64,000 bases of DNA from the NCBI RefSeq assembly GCF_000413855.1, contig NZ_ATGG01000013.1:162359-226358 (forward strand), in the 5' to 3' direction. The notes below the pieces were generated by a model. The model ran no database searches. It was not told the DNA's origin and worked only from the letters and a program-made list of their open reading frames with translations. Shown piece after piece: positions 51,609 to 60,798 of this stretch. This DNA comes from Acinetobacter gyllenbergii CIP 110306 = MTCC 11365 (GTDB lineage Bacteria; Pseudomonadota; Gammaproteobacteria; Pseudomonadales; Moraxellaceae). The position numbers and the translations under genes were made by a program. Every line of letters starts with the position of its first letter. Positions within the stretch are counted from its first letter, which is position 1.

Positions 51609-52505
51609 TTATTGTTTTTTTAACAAATTTTCAATGAGATAGTTATAAAGTAATTTTATTCGTTTAGGTGTTGGTCCTAATTGTGGACGATATAAATATA
51701 AGCCCCAAGGAGATGATTTAATATTTTGCATCACCTCAACAACGGTACCTTGTTTAATCATCGGTAATGCTAAAAACTCTGGAATATGACCAAAACCAAT
51801 CCCATCAGTTAATGCTTGGCAATAAGCATCAAGATCATTGGTTGAAAAGAGAGGTAAATTGGGCATAAAAGTCTGATCATATTCAAATCCCCAGAACCAA
51901 TATTGATTCGAAGATAAGTTCTCGAATGCAATAATTGGAAAATGATTCAGATCCTCAATCTGTTGTGGCTGTCCAACTCTGTTTACCAGTGATGGAGCAC
52001 CGACGACGTGAAATCCTATGTTCATGACTTTACGAGAGACAAAGCGATTGTCATTCAGAAAGCCAATCCGAATACCAATATCTACTTGATTCGTAATGAC
52101 ATTGCTGTGTTCATCAGTCAGCATACAGCTGATTTTTATCTCTGGATAATCAATTTGGAACTTTGCAATTAAGGGGATAATGATATGCCGACCAAATGTG
52201 GTTGGCATGGTCAGACGGATATGACCTGAAACATCTTCAATTGCTTCATTTGCACTGTTCTTGACTAACTCATTAATTTTGTTAATTAATGGTTGGGCCT
52301 GTTTTAGTAGTTCTTCTCCTTCACGGGTGATTTTATGACCTCGTGTACTTCGATAAAAAAGAATCTCACCCTTCTGATCTTCCAACTCCTGAATCGCACG
52401 TGTAATTGATTGTGGGGATTTTCCTAACTGTATCGCGGCTTTTTTGAAATTTTCTGTGTTTGCAACTGTACAGAAGATTTTAATCAATTCGAAATAGTTA
52501 TTCAT
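51609..52505 (-). CDS. LysR family transcriptional regulator
   Basis: A 298-residue LysR regulator: helix-turn-helix in LIKIFCTVANTENFKKAAIQ, continuing LGKSPQSITRAIQELEDQKG (positions ~5-44), then the effector-binding domain (GHIRLTMPTTFGRHIIIPLI; VDIGIRIGFL). The style is that of the CrgA/YafC group. Divergent from the oxidoreductase gene at 52632, its likely target. Confidence 0.92.
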   Translation of the reverse strand: MNNYFELIKIFCTVANTENFKKAAIQLGKSPQSITRAIQELEDQKGEILFYRSTRGHKITREGEELLKQAQPLINKINELVKNSANEAIEDVSGHIRLTMPTTFGRHIIIPLIAKFQIDYPEIKISCMLTDEHSNVITNQVDIGIRIGFLNDNRFVSRKVMNIGFHVVGAPSLVNRVGQPQQIEDLNHFPIIAFENLSSNQYWFWGFEYDQTFMPNLPLFSTNDLDAYCQALTDGIGFGHIPEFLALPMIKQGTVVEVMQNIKSSPWGLYLYRPQLGPTPKRIKLLYNYLIENLLKKQ

Positions 52506-52510
52506 AGGTT

Positions 52511-52527
52511 ATTCCATATTATGGAAT
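52511..52527. promoter_or_regulatory. LysR-type palindromic operator
   Basis: ATTCCATA-T-TATGGAAT, a perfect 17-bp palindrome 6 bases before the regulator start. A related half (ATCCATATTAT) follows at 52534-52544, giving the two-site layout usual for LysR control of divergent promoters. Confidence 0.72.
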
Positions 52528-52631
52528 TAAGAAATCCATATTATATCATTTTTTTTGATTAAATTTTTCAGTACATTTCTTTATCAGTCCCGATTGTTCG
52601 GCGAATTTTTTCATGAATAAAGGTAAATAAA

Positions 52632-53612
52632 ATGAAAGCACAAATCCTGAAAAGTTATGATGTTAAGGAATTTAATCTTATTGAAATTCCAATTCCTGAG
52701 ATTAATGCAAATGAAGTCTTAGTAAAAATTCATAGCAGCGGTGTGAATCCAATTGATTATAAAATCCGTGAAGGTGCTGCACCTTATGCAGATTCAGTCC
52801 TACCTGCAGTATTAGGAACAGATCTGGCAGGTGAAATTGTTGAGGTTGGGAACAACGTGACAGCTTTTAAGGTCGGAGATGAGGTCTATGGTCTTGCCGG
52901 TGGTGTCCGAGGGCTACAAGGCACTTTAGCCGAATATATTGCTGTAGATGCGGATTTACTTGCTATTAAGCCTAAAAATTTATCTATGCGTGAAGCCGCG
53001 GCTTTAACGCTAGTTTTCTTAACTGCTTGGGAAGGCTTGATTGATCAGGCTCGAATAAAAGAAGGCGATACGGTTTTAGTACAGGGTACTGGTGGTGTTG
53101 GTCATATGGTTGTCCAACTAGCGAAAGCGAAAGGTGCACATGTGTATGCGACTGGTTCAGCAAAGCGTCAGAAAATGATTGAGGGGCTAGGTGCTACAGC
53201 AATTGATTATGCAATACAAAGCGTTGAAGATTATGTGCAGAAATATACTGGAGGTCAGGGGTTTGATATTATTTATGACACTGTAGGAGGTGATACGCTT
53301 GCCGCATCATTATCAGCGATAAAACCCTATGGACATATTGCAAGTTGTTATGCCTTTGGTGAAATCAATTTAGCACCATCTTCTTTACGTGCTGCAGCCA
53401 TTTCAGGTGTGTTTGTGTTATTACCGATGTTATCGGGTCAAGGACGGGCTCATCATGGAGATATTTTGCGGCAATTAACCCAGTATGTTGAAGCGGGAAA
53501 AATCAAACCGATTGTTGATCCACGTACGTTTACTCTGGAAAATGCGCTTGAAGCTCATGATTACCTAGAAAGTGGCTCTGCTTCAATTAAAGTTGTGGTC
53601 GATATTGTTTAA
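52632..53612 (+). CDS. Zinc-free MDR-family NADP oxidoreductase (quinone oxidoreductase-like)
   Basis: A 326-residue medium-chain dehydrogenase/reductase. GroES-like N-terminal domain (VKIHSSGVNPIDYKIREG; VLGTDLAGEIVEVG), nucleotide loop VLVQGTGGVGHMVVQLAKAKGA, and GFDIIYDTVGGDTL. The zinc-binding cysteines of alcohol dehydrogenases are absent, so it is the quinone-reductase type using NADPH. Likely activated by the divergent LysR. Confidence 0.9.
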   Translation: MKAQILKSYDVKEFNLIEIPIPEINANEVLVKIHSSGVNPIDYKIREGAAPYADSVLPAVLGTDLAGEIVEVGNNVTAFKVGDEVYGLAGGVRGLQGTLAEYIAVDADLLAIKPKNLSMREAAALTLVFLTAWEGLIDQARIKEGDTVLVQGTGGVGHMVVQLAKAKGAHVYATGSAKRQKMIEGLGATAIDYAIQSVEDYVQKYTGGQGFDIIYDTVGGDTLAASLSAIKPYGHIASCYAFGEINLAPSSLRAAAISGVFVLLPMLSGQGRAHHGDILRQLTQYVEAGKIKPIVDPRTFTLENALEAHDYLESGSASIKVVVDIV

Positions 53613-53622
53613 TAGACTGATT

Positions 53623-53658
53623 AAGCAGCTATGTTTTTTGAAATATGGCTGCTTTTTT
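53623..53658 (+). terminator. Terminator of the oxidoreductase gene
   Basis: AAGCAGCTAT with ATGGCTGCTT (one wobble pair) followed by six T residues, 10 bases after the stop. Confidence 0.85.
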
Positions 53659-54086
53659 AATTAATGAATATCAAGCACCATAAATTTCATGATTGTTACG
53701 AACACAGTCGCAACTTGCAGATGCAAGCCATTAAGCGTTGATATCTGATCATTCTTCAAGTGGTGAGAAAATGGATTTTTTGAGTAGAAATAGATTAGGT
53801 TGATCGATGAGAAATCTCTCTAGCGTACGTGATAGTTGTTTCCACTTTGGTTTGGAAAGCTACTTTCTCAGTGCAATTAGTTGGCTCATTAAAGTATTTC
53901 AATACTGTTTTGTCACCGATTTGGATGCTTATGATTCAAGTAAAAATACTTATTTTTCAAAAAAACTTACCAATATGTGCCTAATTTCATAAAAATTAGT
54001 GATTAAGCGCTAATATTAAATAGATTTATTTAAATAATATTCTGAATGATATATTATAAAAACATATATTGATTGGTGGAAGGATG
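53659..54086. other. Intergenic region upstream of pmpA-like gene
   Basis: About 430 bases. A 61-codon frame at 53807 has no coding character I trust. Near 54033-54056 is an AT-rich inverted repeat around ATATTC-T-GAAT, next to the presumed promoter of the sulfur genes; it could be an operator for an unlinked ArsR-type sulfur sensor. Nothing else recognised. Confidence 0.45.
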
Positions 54087-54503
54087 ATGACAAGTATTAT
54101 TCTAGCTTTGTTGGGTGGTGCGTTAATTGGATTAGCGGCTGTTGGTTATTTATACGTCAATGGGCGTATAGCGGGTGTGAGTGGCTTGATTGCACAATTA
54201 TTACAGCCCAAAACATTTTTGAGTAGTTCGGCTTTTTGGTTTTTATTAGGCCTCATTATTACACCATTTATTTATCAAATTTTTGTTAAGCCTGAAATTA
54301 TCATGCAGTCGTCTCCGCTCGCTTTAATCATTGCTGGACTGTTGGTGGGCTTTGGGACTCGTTTAGGTTCAGGTTGTACCAGTGGGCATGGGATCTGTGG
54401 GATTAGCCGTTTATCACCACGTTCAATCGTTGCCACAATGACATTTATGTTTGCTGGTTTCGTTACGGTATATGTTGTACGTCATATTCTGGGAGCCGCG
54501 TAA
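54087..54503 (+). CDS. YeeE/YedE family transporter subunit (PmpA-like)
   Basis: About 138 residues, four membrane spans (SIILALLGGALIGLAAVGYLYV; FWFLLGLIITPFIY; PLALIIAGLLVGFGTRLGSG). The motif FGTRLGSGCTSGHGICGISR carries the two conserved Cys of YeeE/YedE sulfur transporters, which move thiosulfate or sulfur species through a Cys relay. ATG at 54087 has GGTGGA 6 bases upstream. Its stop overlaps the next start (TAATG). Confidence 0.88.
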   Translation: MTSIILALLGGALIGLAAVGYLYVNGRIAGVSGLIAQLLQPKTFLSSSAFWFLLGLIITPFIYQIFVKPEIIMQSSPLALIIAGLLVGFGTRLGSGCTSGHGICGISRLSPRSIVATMTFMFAGFVTVYVVRHILGAA

Positions 54504-54913
54504 TGAAAAATCTATTTGCGTTTATCTTTGGCAGTATATTTGCACTGGGCCTATTGATTTCAGGCATGTCAAATCCTGAGAAAGTTTTGAGCTTTCTAGA
54601 TATTTTTGGTGCTTGGGATATTAGTTTGATGTTTGTAATGATTGGAGCAATTGCGGTTGCATTCATTCCATTTCAGAAAGCATTGCGTCGTCCCAAAACA
54701 TTATCAGGTGAGGCGATTGCTTTACCAAAGAATAATCAAATTGATAAGAAGTTGATCTCAGGTGCGATATTATTTGGTATGGGTTGGGGCATTGCAGGCA
54801 TTTGCCCAGCACCTGCAATTACTTTGATCGGACTGGGTTATTTTGAGGTTTGGTATTTTATAGGCGCAATGCTACTCGGCATGTTGATCCATCGTCTTTG
54901 GGCCAAACAGTAG
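54503..54913 (+). CDS. DUF6691/YeeE-like transporter subunit (PmpB-like)
   Basis: A 136-residue second half-transporter with four spans. The opening FAFIFGSIFALGLLISGMSNPEKVLSF-type segment and WGIAGICPAPAITLIG with its conserved Cys match the PmpB/DUF6691 partner of PmpA-like proteins. It overlaps pmpA-like by 1 base and precedes the persulfide dioxygenase-like gene by 10 bases, so all three form one operon. Confidence 0.88.
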   Translation: MKNLFAFIFGSIFALGLLISGMSNPEKVLSFLDIFGAWDISLMFVMIGAIAVAFIPFQKALRRPKTLSGEAIALPKNNQIDKKLISGAILFGMGWGIAGICPAPAITLIGLGYFEVWYFIGAMLLGMLIHRLWAKQ

Positions 54914-54923
54914 GAGAAATGCA

Positions 54924-55796
54924 ATGCAACATCCAACAGTCAAAGCTTTTTTTGATGAACAGAGCAATACCTTTAGTTATGTTGTGCATGATCCTGAAAC
55001 AAAGCATTGCGCGATTATTGATAGTGTTTTGGATTATGATGCTGCCTCAGCTTCAACTTCCACACAACATGCAGATGAGATGATTACCTACATTCAATCT
55101 CAAGCACTCACAGTTGAATGGATATTGGAAACACATGTTCATGCAGATCATTTAACGGCGTCACAATATTTAAAATCAGAGCTGGGTGGCAAGATTGCCA
55201 TGAGTGAGAAAATTGCGATTGTTCAAGATACCTTTAGTGCGATTTATCATATTGATCTTAAATATTTTAATACGCATCAGGTGTTTGATTATCTGTTTAA
55301 AGACCATGAACACTTCAGTATTGGAAACCTAGACGCATATAACATACCAACGCCAGGACATACCCCTGCGTGCTTAAGTTATATCATCGGTGATGCTATT
55401 TTCGTTGGCGACACCTTATTCATGCCAGATTATGGTACGGCGCGCTGCGACTTTCCTAAAGGAAGTGCTGATCTATTATTTGATTCTGTACAAAGCCTTT
55501 ATCAACTTCCTGACCAAACGCGTGTTTTCTTATGCCATGACTACAAGCCAGAAGGCCGAGCTGAATATGTGTATGAAACCAGCATTTGTGCACAGAAGCA
55601 GCATAATATTCATATCAATATGAAAACGCTTAAACAGGACTTTGTACGGATGCGTCAAAGCCGTGATGCAACATTGTCGATGCCAAAGCTTATTCTACCT
55701 GCAATTCAAATTAATATGGATGCAGGGCGGTTCCCAGAACCGGAATCGAATGGCATTCGCTATCTAAAACTACCTTTTAACTATTTTAATCGCTAA
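54924..55796 (+). CDS. MBL-fold persulfide dioxygenase-like hydrolase
   Basis: A 290-residue metallo-beta-lactamase fold enzyme. Metal motif THVHADHLTAS (HxHxDH), further ligands in IPTPGHTPACLSY and FVGDTLFMPDYGTARCDFPKG, and HDYKPEGR. This is the ETHE1/Blh persulfide dioxygenase group, which oxidises glutathione persulfide to sulfite. With the YeeE-type transporter pair it suggests sulfide/persulfide detoxification. The usual ArsR-type regulator (BigR/SqrR) gene is not adjacent. Confidence 0.9.
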   Translation: MQHPTVKAFFDEQSNTFSYVVHDPETKHCAIIDSVLDYDAASASTSTQHADEMITYIQSQALTVEWILETHVHADHLTASQYLKSELGGKIAMSEKIAIVQDTFSAIYHIDLKYFNTHQVFDYLFKDHEHFSIGNLDAYNIPTPGHTPACLSYIIGDAIFVGDTLFMPDYGTARCDFPKGSADLLFDSVQSLYQLPDQTRVFLCHDYKPEGRAEYVYETSICAQKQHNIHINMKTLKQDFVRMRQSRDATLSMPKLILPAIQINMDAGRFPEPESNGIRYLKLPFNYFNR

Positions 55797-55802
55797 GAGT
55801 GC

Positions 55803-55846
55803 AAAGCCCAGATTACTCAGATCTTTTTGAGTTATCTGGGCTTTCT
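55803..55846 (+). terminator. Terminator of the sulfur operon
   Basis: AAAGCCCAGAT with ATCTGGGCTTT plus an inner CTCA/TGAG stem, followed by a short T-rich tail, 6 bases after the stop. Confidence 0.8.
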
Positions 55847-55915
55847 TATATCAAATTTTTGCATGCAGTCCATATTTAGCAGAAAAAATGGAGTTTAGGT
55901 TCTGTTTGAACACTC

Positions 55916-55941
55916 AATTGTTATGTTATAACATATCAATT
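55916..55941. promoter_or_regulatory. Zur box upstream of the ZnuD-like receptor
   Basis: Perfect palindrome TATGTTATAACATA at 55922-55935 within a longer, mostly symmetric block bounded by AATTG and CAATT. It resembles the GTTATrTTATAACAT-type Zur sites of gammaproteobacteria and ends 24 bases before the receptor start. Confidence 0.75.
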
Positions 55942-55959
55942 ACAATTAAGGAGTTCAAC

Positions 55960-58290
55960 GTGCGTTATAAAGCCTTGGCAATCGCCATTCTATTTATTCA
56001 TCATCAAGCATCTGCAAATGAGCAGGACAGTCCTGTAATTTTGCCAAATATTAGTTTAAAAGCAGAAACAGATCTTTCAATCGGGAACAATATTGTTGTA
56101 GAGAATCGAAATACACAAAATCAAACTTTGGGTGATGCACTCAAGCAGGTGTCAGGCGTACAGAGTAGCTCTTTTGGTCCCAATGCAGGCGCACCAGTTA
56201 TCCGCAGCTTAAGTGGAAATCGTGTACAAATTCTTGAGGATGGACTAGCGATTTATGGCATGAATGCTGTCAGTGGCAATATTGCCATTCCATTTGATCC
56301 TTTATTTAATCAATCTATTCAGGTAAATAAGTCATCGGATAGTGTGAGATACGGTGGAAATGCCATCGGTGGTAGTGTAAATGTAGAGAATGGTCTGATT
56401 AGCAAAGAAATTCCTAAGAAAGATCATAATTTAGAGCTGGCTGTGCGAAAAGGCTGGAACAGCACCGATGCACATGGTTTTAAGCTGAATTTAAATAATC
56501 AAAGCAACTTTTCAACCAATTTTTTATTTTCTAAACAGGATATTTCGTCTTATAAAATTCCGGGGAATAGCAAAGCTGAACAATGTAATAGTGGAATTTT
56601 TCCTGCAACGGGTGGGGTGAGTTCAGCCTTGGCAGACGCCTGCCAAAAGGATGCACGTATACAACAGATCTATAACACCGCATCGCAAAAATATATCGAC
56701 CAATTTATGACTGAAAATCCAGATTGGGCGGATGGCCAGTTTTCATTTTATACCGATAAACCAACATCTGTTTGGAGTGGTAAAACTTATACCAACCCAG
56801 TCAATCCTGAATATATACCTGATACCCCTAAGTTTAAAGAAAACAAGATTAATCAAGACGTGACCCTAAATTACCATCGTAAATTAGGTAACAGTTATTT
56901 AGAAAATCAGCATTATGCGATTGGCAGTACTTATTTCTTGGAAAATGGCTATATTGGCCTAAGTGCGGATTCGAAGAAAAATGCATACGGCGTACCAGGT
57001 TTTTCTTTAGAAAATAAGTCATTTCAATCCTCCTATGAGGATGGCTTACCCGTTGGGGTAAAGACTGATCAAAGAAAATACAGCCTAGATAGCCAGTTTA
57101 ATTTTGATATTCCCTTTTTAAAGGGCGTTGATATTAAAGCGAATCAGGTGATCAATCGTTCAGGTGAATATTTAGGTCCACAACTGGCTAATGATTACCG
57201 CTTTGATACTAAACAAGCCGAAATTGTATTGAGACATCAGCCTATTCGCCACGTGAATGGTTTACTTGGGCTGAGTCAAAGTAACCGTAGTGTCGAAGGG
57301 CAGGGCAAGCTACGCTATCTTCCCAATGTCAATACCAAGACCCAAGCCTTTTTTATTCAAGAGAAGATTGATTTGGATCGACTCTCTTTTGATGCAGGTT
57401 ATCGTCAAGAACGAGTAGATCATTCGATCAAAGACAGTGATTTTAAGGTTGCTCGTAATTCACCGAATACGACACTACAAGACACCAGTTTTGATTTGGA
57501 AAATTATAGTTTTGGTTCTTATCTTAAAATCAATGACTACTTTGGAGCAAAACTTAGATATTCAGTGTCTGAGCGTGCACCTGAACTCAATGAGCTTTAT
57601 GCCAGCGGTAATCATTATTCTATTATGATCAATGAGCAAGGCAACCAAAAATTAGAACCAGAAAAATCCAAGAATACTGAGCTGACAGCTTTATTCAATT
57701 ATCAAGATTTTAATCTTGAGGCTACTGTATATAAGATGAAATTTGAAAACTATCTCTATCTCACTCATTCTGGTATGCAAACGGCGAACCGCTTACCACT
57801 CAAATACTGGACTCAAACAGATACAGAAATCACAGGCTTTGAAGTTGACCTTAAGCAGAAAATCAATACTCAGCAATTTGGTATTTTTACGCTTGGCGCA
57901 TTTGCGGATTTTGTAAAAAATAAGAATTTAAATCCGAGTCGGACCAGTTTATTTAATGATGGTAATTATCTACCAAACATGCCCACCAATCGTTATGGTG
58001 CGAGCCTAGAGTGGAGTAAAGGGGATTGGGCTGCACGCCTCTCAAGTATTTATTATGATAAACCTAAATATCTAGGCAAGAATGTTTCGGAGGAAGAGCC
58101 TTTACCAGCCTTCAATATGGTCGATATGCAGATTAGCAAGCATCTAAAATTCAAGAATTCTGATATTGAGGTGTTCCTCAATGGTTCAAATTTACTCGAT
58201 GATGAAGCGAGACCACATAACTCTCCACTCAAATACATTGCACCTTTGCCAGGGCGAGGTTTTCAACTGGGGATTAATATGAAAATATAG
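55960..58290 (+). CDS. znuD: TonB-dependent receptor, ZnuD-like (zinc uptake)
   Basis: About 776 residues from the GTG at 55960, chosen because AAGGAG precedes it and a signal peptide follows (cleavage after ASA in HHQASANEQ). Plug: TLGDALKQVSGVQSSSFGPN, APVIRSLSGNRVQILEDGL, YGGNAIGGSVNV. Barrel ends PLPGRGFQLGINMKI. The LSGNRVQILEDG and PLPGRxF features match ZnuD-type receptors, which import zinc or haem-linked zinc. Periplasmic loops contain paired Cys (QCNSGIF; DACQKD). The Zur box strengthens the zinc assignment. Confidence 0.86.
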   Translation: MRYKALAIAILFIHHQASANEQDSPVILPNISLKAETDLSIGNNIVVENRNTQNQTLGDALKQVSGVQSSSFGPNAGAPVIRSLSGNRVQILEDGLAIYGMNAVSGNIAIPFDPLFNQSIQVNKSSDSVRYGGNAIGGSVNVENGLISKEIPKKDHNLELAVRKGWNSTDAHGFKLNLNNQSNFSTNFLFSKQDISSYKIPGNSKAEQCNSGIFPATGGVSSALADACQKDARIQQIYNTASQKYIDQFMTENPDWADGQFSFYTDKPTSVWSGKTYTNPVNPEYIPDTPKFKENKINQDVTLNYHRKLGNSYLENQHYAIGSTYFLENGYIGLSADSKKNAYGVPGFSLENKSFQSSYEDGLPVGVKTDQRKYSLDSQFNFDIPFLKGVDIKANQVINRSGEYLGPQLANDYRFDTKQAEIVLRHQPIRHVNGLLGLSQSNRSVEGQGKLRYLPNVNTKTQAFFIQEKIDLDRLSFDAGYRQERVDHSIKDSDFKVARNSPNTTLQDTSFDLENYSFGSYLKINDYFGAKLRYSVSERAPELNELYASGNHYSIMINEQGNQKLEPEKSKNTELTALFNYQDFNLEATVYKMKFENYLYLTHSGMQTANRLPLKYWTQTDTEITGFEVDLKQKINTQQFGIFTLGAFADFVKNKNLNPSRTSLFNDGNYLPNMPTNRYGASLEWSKGDWAARLSSIYYDKPKYLGKNVSEEEPLPAFNMVDMQISKHLKFKNSDIEVFLNGSNLLDDEARPHNSPLKYIAPLPGRGFQLGINMKI

Positions 58291-58371
58291 ATCTTTGTGA
58301 CCTCCAATTTCTAGACTAGTCACTAAAAGCGATATTGAATATCCGCTTTTAGTGACAGTTCTTTCAATTGG

Positions 58372-58857
58372 TTAATGCAAATTTTTTAATGAGTTTTTGA
58401 CAATCAGTCCATGAACCAAAGAAACAGGCAGCATATAAATTTTTCCAAAAAGATTGTAAGTAATCACACTGGTTGTGACGGTTAACTCATTTTTTAATTC
58501 ATCATGTTCTTGAAGTTGTAATGCCACTAATACACTGAGATGTTTATCTGTAGATTGTAAATATAATTCCTTGTCTGTAATTTTTACTACATCAAAAAAA
58601 TCTAACTTTTCATTGATCTGAATATTTTCTGGTTTAACCGAATCAAAGCCTTTGATCGGTTGAACACCTCCAAACTTCGAACTTAAAAAATCCCTGATTT
58701 TAAATGCGATACGTAGCCAAAAGGGTGGATGACCTGTCATTAAGTTATAAACTTGCATCACTGTTAGATTCTTGTCGATGTATTGATGTACTTCATGTAG
58801 GTAGTTAAGCGATGCTAATGGAGCAACCAAAGGATGAAGGTCATTCTGATGTTCCAT
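58372..58857 (-). CDS. DUF2867 family protein
   Basis: A 161-residue protein matching DUF2867 (LMTGHPPFWLRIAFKIRDFL; FFDVVKITDKELYL; LVALQLQEHDELKNEL). The function of the family is unknown; members often lie by lipid or polyketide-like enzymes. AGGAAT before the ATG supports the start. Convergent with the ZnuD-like gene. Confidence 0.82.
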   Translation of the reverse strand: MEHQNDLHPLVAPLASLNYLHEVHQYIDKNLTVMQVYNLMTGHPPFWLRIAFKIRDFLSSKFGGVQPIKGFDSVKPENIQINEKLDFFDVVKITDKELYLQSTDKHLSVLVALQLQEHDELKNELTVTTSVITYNLFGKIYMLPVSLVHGLIVKNSLKNLH

Positions 58858-59287
58858 TGTGCTTATTCCTAGATTTTATAGATATATGAAATTTATAATA
58901 ATTTATAGATGAATTTCTGGATATTTGTCAATCACATTATCTGACGATTATTTTGAATTTGGCTTGATATTCTAGTATAAAATGGCTTTTCTAATTGATA
59001 TGTATTTTGCTAAGCTAAATTACATTTCACATAGTTTATAGAGATTTAAGTACAAGCAGGATTAGCAAAAGCAATTCAGTGATTATTGCATCCGCTTAAA
59101 CATTCTCGTAGGGTGGATTAAGCCTGAATAATGCCATAAATTTACAATTATCCGATGATCACGAGTGCGATGTTGTTATCTCCTCTATGGTGCAAAAAAG
59201 CAATGTTTTTTAAAAAGAAAGAATATAGTAAAAGAGGTTAAATGAGCGAAGTAAATATAGCAAAAAAATTGAAATTAAGGATAAAAG
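58858..59287. other. AT-rich gap before the methyltransferase
   Basis: About 430 bases. It contains GTAGGGTGGATTAAGCCTG near 59110, which looks like a piece of a dispersed repeat. A 17-codon frame at 59242-59295 (MSEVNIAKKLKLRIKDE), with AGAGG before it, overlaps the methyltransferase start and could be a leader ORF. Confidence 0.4.
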
Positions 59288-60079
59288 ATGAATGACTATA
59301 TCTGTATCAATAAGCATGCTTGGAATTTAAAAACAAATGCACATATCAAGAGCGAGTTTTATGACAATATTTCCTTTCTAAGAGGAAGAAACACGTTGAA
59401 CCCAATAGAATTGGGTATTTTAGGGGATATTTCAGACAAATCCATACTACACTTACAATGTCATTTCGGACAGGATTCTATGTCATTGGCACAACTTGGA
59501 GCCAATGTTACAGCTATAGATTTTTCAGAGGAAGCCATTAAAAAAGCAAAAGAGTTTAACGATGAACTAGGTTTAAATGTAGACTTTATTTGCTCCAATA
59601 TTTATGAACTCCCCAGTGTTTTAGACAAAAAATACGATTACGTATTTACGAGTTACGGAGTTATAGGATGGTTAGAAGATTTAGATTTATGGGCTAACGT
59701 GATATCCAATTTCTTAAAAATTGGGGGTAAATTTTTGATTGTTGAATTTCATCCAGTCATATGGATGTTTGATGATGAAATTAAAAATATAACATATAGC
59801 TATTTCAAAAATGACCCTATAAATGAATCATCTACGGGCTCTTATGCGGATAAATCAGCAGAAATAAACTATCAAGCCATCACTTGGAATCATAGTCTGA
59901 GTGAAATATTTACAAGTTTAATCAATCATGGAATAAATGTTCTCGAATTCAAAGAATATGATTACTCATCATATAACTGTTTTGGCAATATGACGAAAGA
60001 GAATGAAAAATACCGGATTGAGCATTTTGGCAAGAATTTACCATTGATGTTTTCGATACTGGGTGAAAAAAATCAATAA
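59288..60079 (+). CDS. Class I SAM-dependent methyltransferase
   Basis: A 263-residue Rossmann-fold methyltransferase: motif I SILHLQCHFGQDSMSLAQLG, motif II NVTAIDFSEEAIKKA, NVDFICSNIYELP, and post-motif YDYVFTSYGVIGWLEDLDLWA. The wording (LHLQCHFGQDS, EFHPVIWMFDDE) is what I know from a Bacteroidota methyltransferase family, and the gene is unusually AT- and Ile/Asn/Lys-rich, suggesting transfer. TAAGGA supports the start. Substrate unknown. Confidence 0.85.
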   Translation: MNDYICINKHAWNLKTNAHIKSEFYDNISFLRGRNTLNPIELGILGDISDKSILHLQCHFGQDSMSLAQLGANVTAIDFSEEAIKKAKEFNDELGLNVDFICSNIYELPSVLDKKYDYVFTSYGVIGWLEDLDLWANVISNFLKIGGKFLIVEFHPVIWMFDDEIKNITYSYFKNDPINESSTGSYADKSAEINYQAITWNHSLSEIFTSLINHGINVLEFKEYDYSSYNCFGNMTKENEKYRIEHFGKNLPLMFSILGEKNQ

Positions 60080-60462
60080 ATTTATTAGATATTAATAACT
60101 TAATTTTTGGAGTTCTTTGATTTCTTGGATGATCTTTAGATGTGTCAAAGACTATTACAGTCTGTTGTGAGTCCTTTACTGATACCAGAAATTTTAGTAT
60201 TTAGTTACCTTAGAAACATATCTACCACCAGTTTCCAGGTCAAAGCTTAATGAATTGAATACCATTGGCGCCGAGTGAATCCAAAAGAATGATCCCACGA
60301 CTCAGCCAGAGAATTTATTTGCGATCTCGATTTGCTACAGCATTTAAAGATATTTCAGCCAAAGCGCTTGTAAGCAAATCTTTGATGAAACCAGTAAGGA
60401 TTATAAAGGAGTAAGGAGCTAAGTATTAAAAAGCTGACAATAGTTGCATAATTTGGATAAAA
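60080..60462. other. Gap with no recognised gene
   Basis: About 380 bases. No convincing frame on either strand; higher GC around 60260-60360 than its surroundings suggests a gene remnant, but I cannot identify it. Confidence 0.4.
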
Positions 60463-60798
60463 CTAGAAAGTATCAGTTTTATAATGTGGAACGATTAAGT
60501 TTTTTCTTAATTTTGGCATCAGAATCTCAATTAATGTAAAGGTTGATAGAGAAGTTAAAAGCATCATAAAAACTTCCAGCGAATGACTTAATGTAAACAG
60601 TAGGGTATAAAATATAGAAAAGCATAGCAGGCTGACTAGAAAGTTTTTAAAGTATAGTGTGATAAAAACAGAGTATAAGAATGCAGAAAAGAATAAATTA
60701 AAATTTTTATTCATTCCCATTTTATTAAATAAGATGATTACTAAAGAAATAGTTATTACTGAAAGAGCAAAAATAAAACAATTCTTAATGATATTCAT
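60463..60798 (-). CDS. Hypothetical membrane protein
   Basis: A 111-residue protein with three to four hydrophobic segments (NCFIFALSVITISLVIILF, LFFSAFLYSVFITLYF, LVSLLCFSIFYTLLFTL, VFMMLLTSLSTFTLIEIL) and a basic C terminus. AAGGAAA precedes the ATG. Upstream on the same strand is a 10-bp hairpin (ACCCACCTTT / AAAGGTGGGT, 60831-60864). Function unknown. Confidence 0.6.
   Translation of the reverse strand: MNIIKNCFIFALSVITISLVIILFNKMGMNKNFNLFFSAFLYSVFITLYFKNFLVSLLCFSIFYTLLFTLSHSLEVFMMLLTSLSTFTLIEILMPKLRKNLIVPHYKTDTF

Noticed and set aside
53807..53992. 61-codon plus-strand frame
   Set aside because: No ribosome site and unusual residue content; nothing recognised.
60080..60462. Transposase remnant
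   Set aside because: I looked for transposase motifs and terminal repeats and found none.
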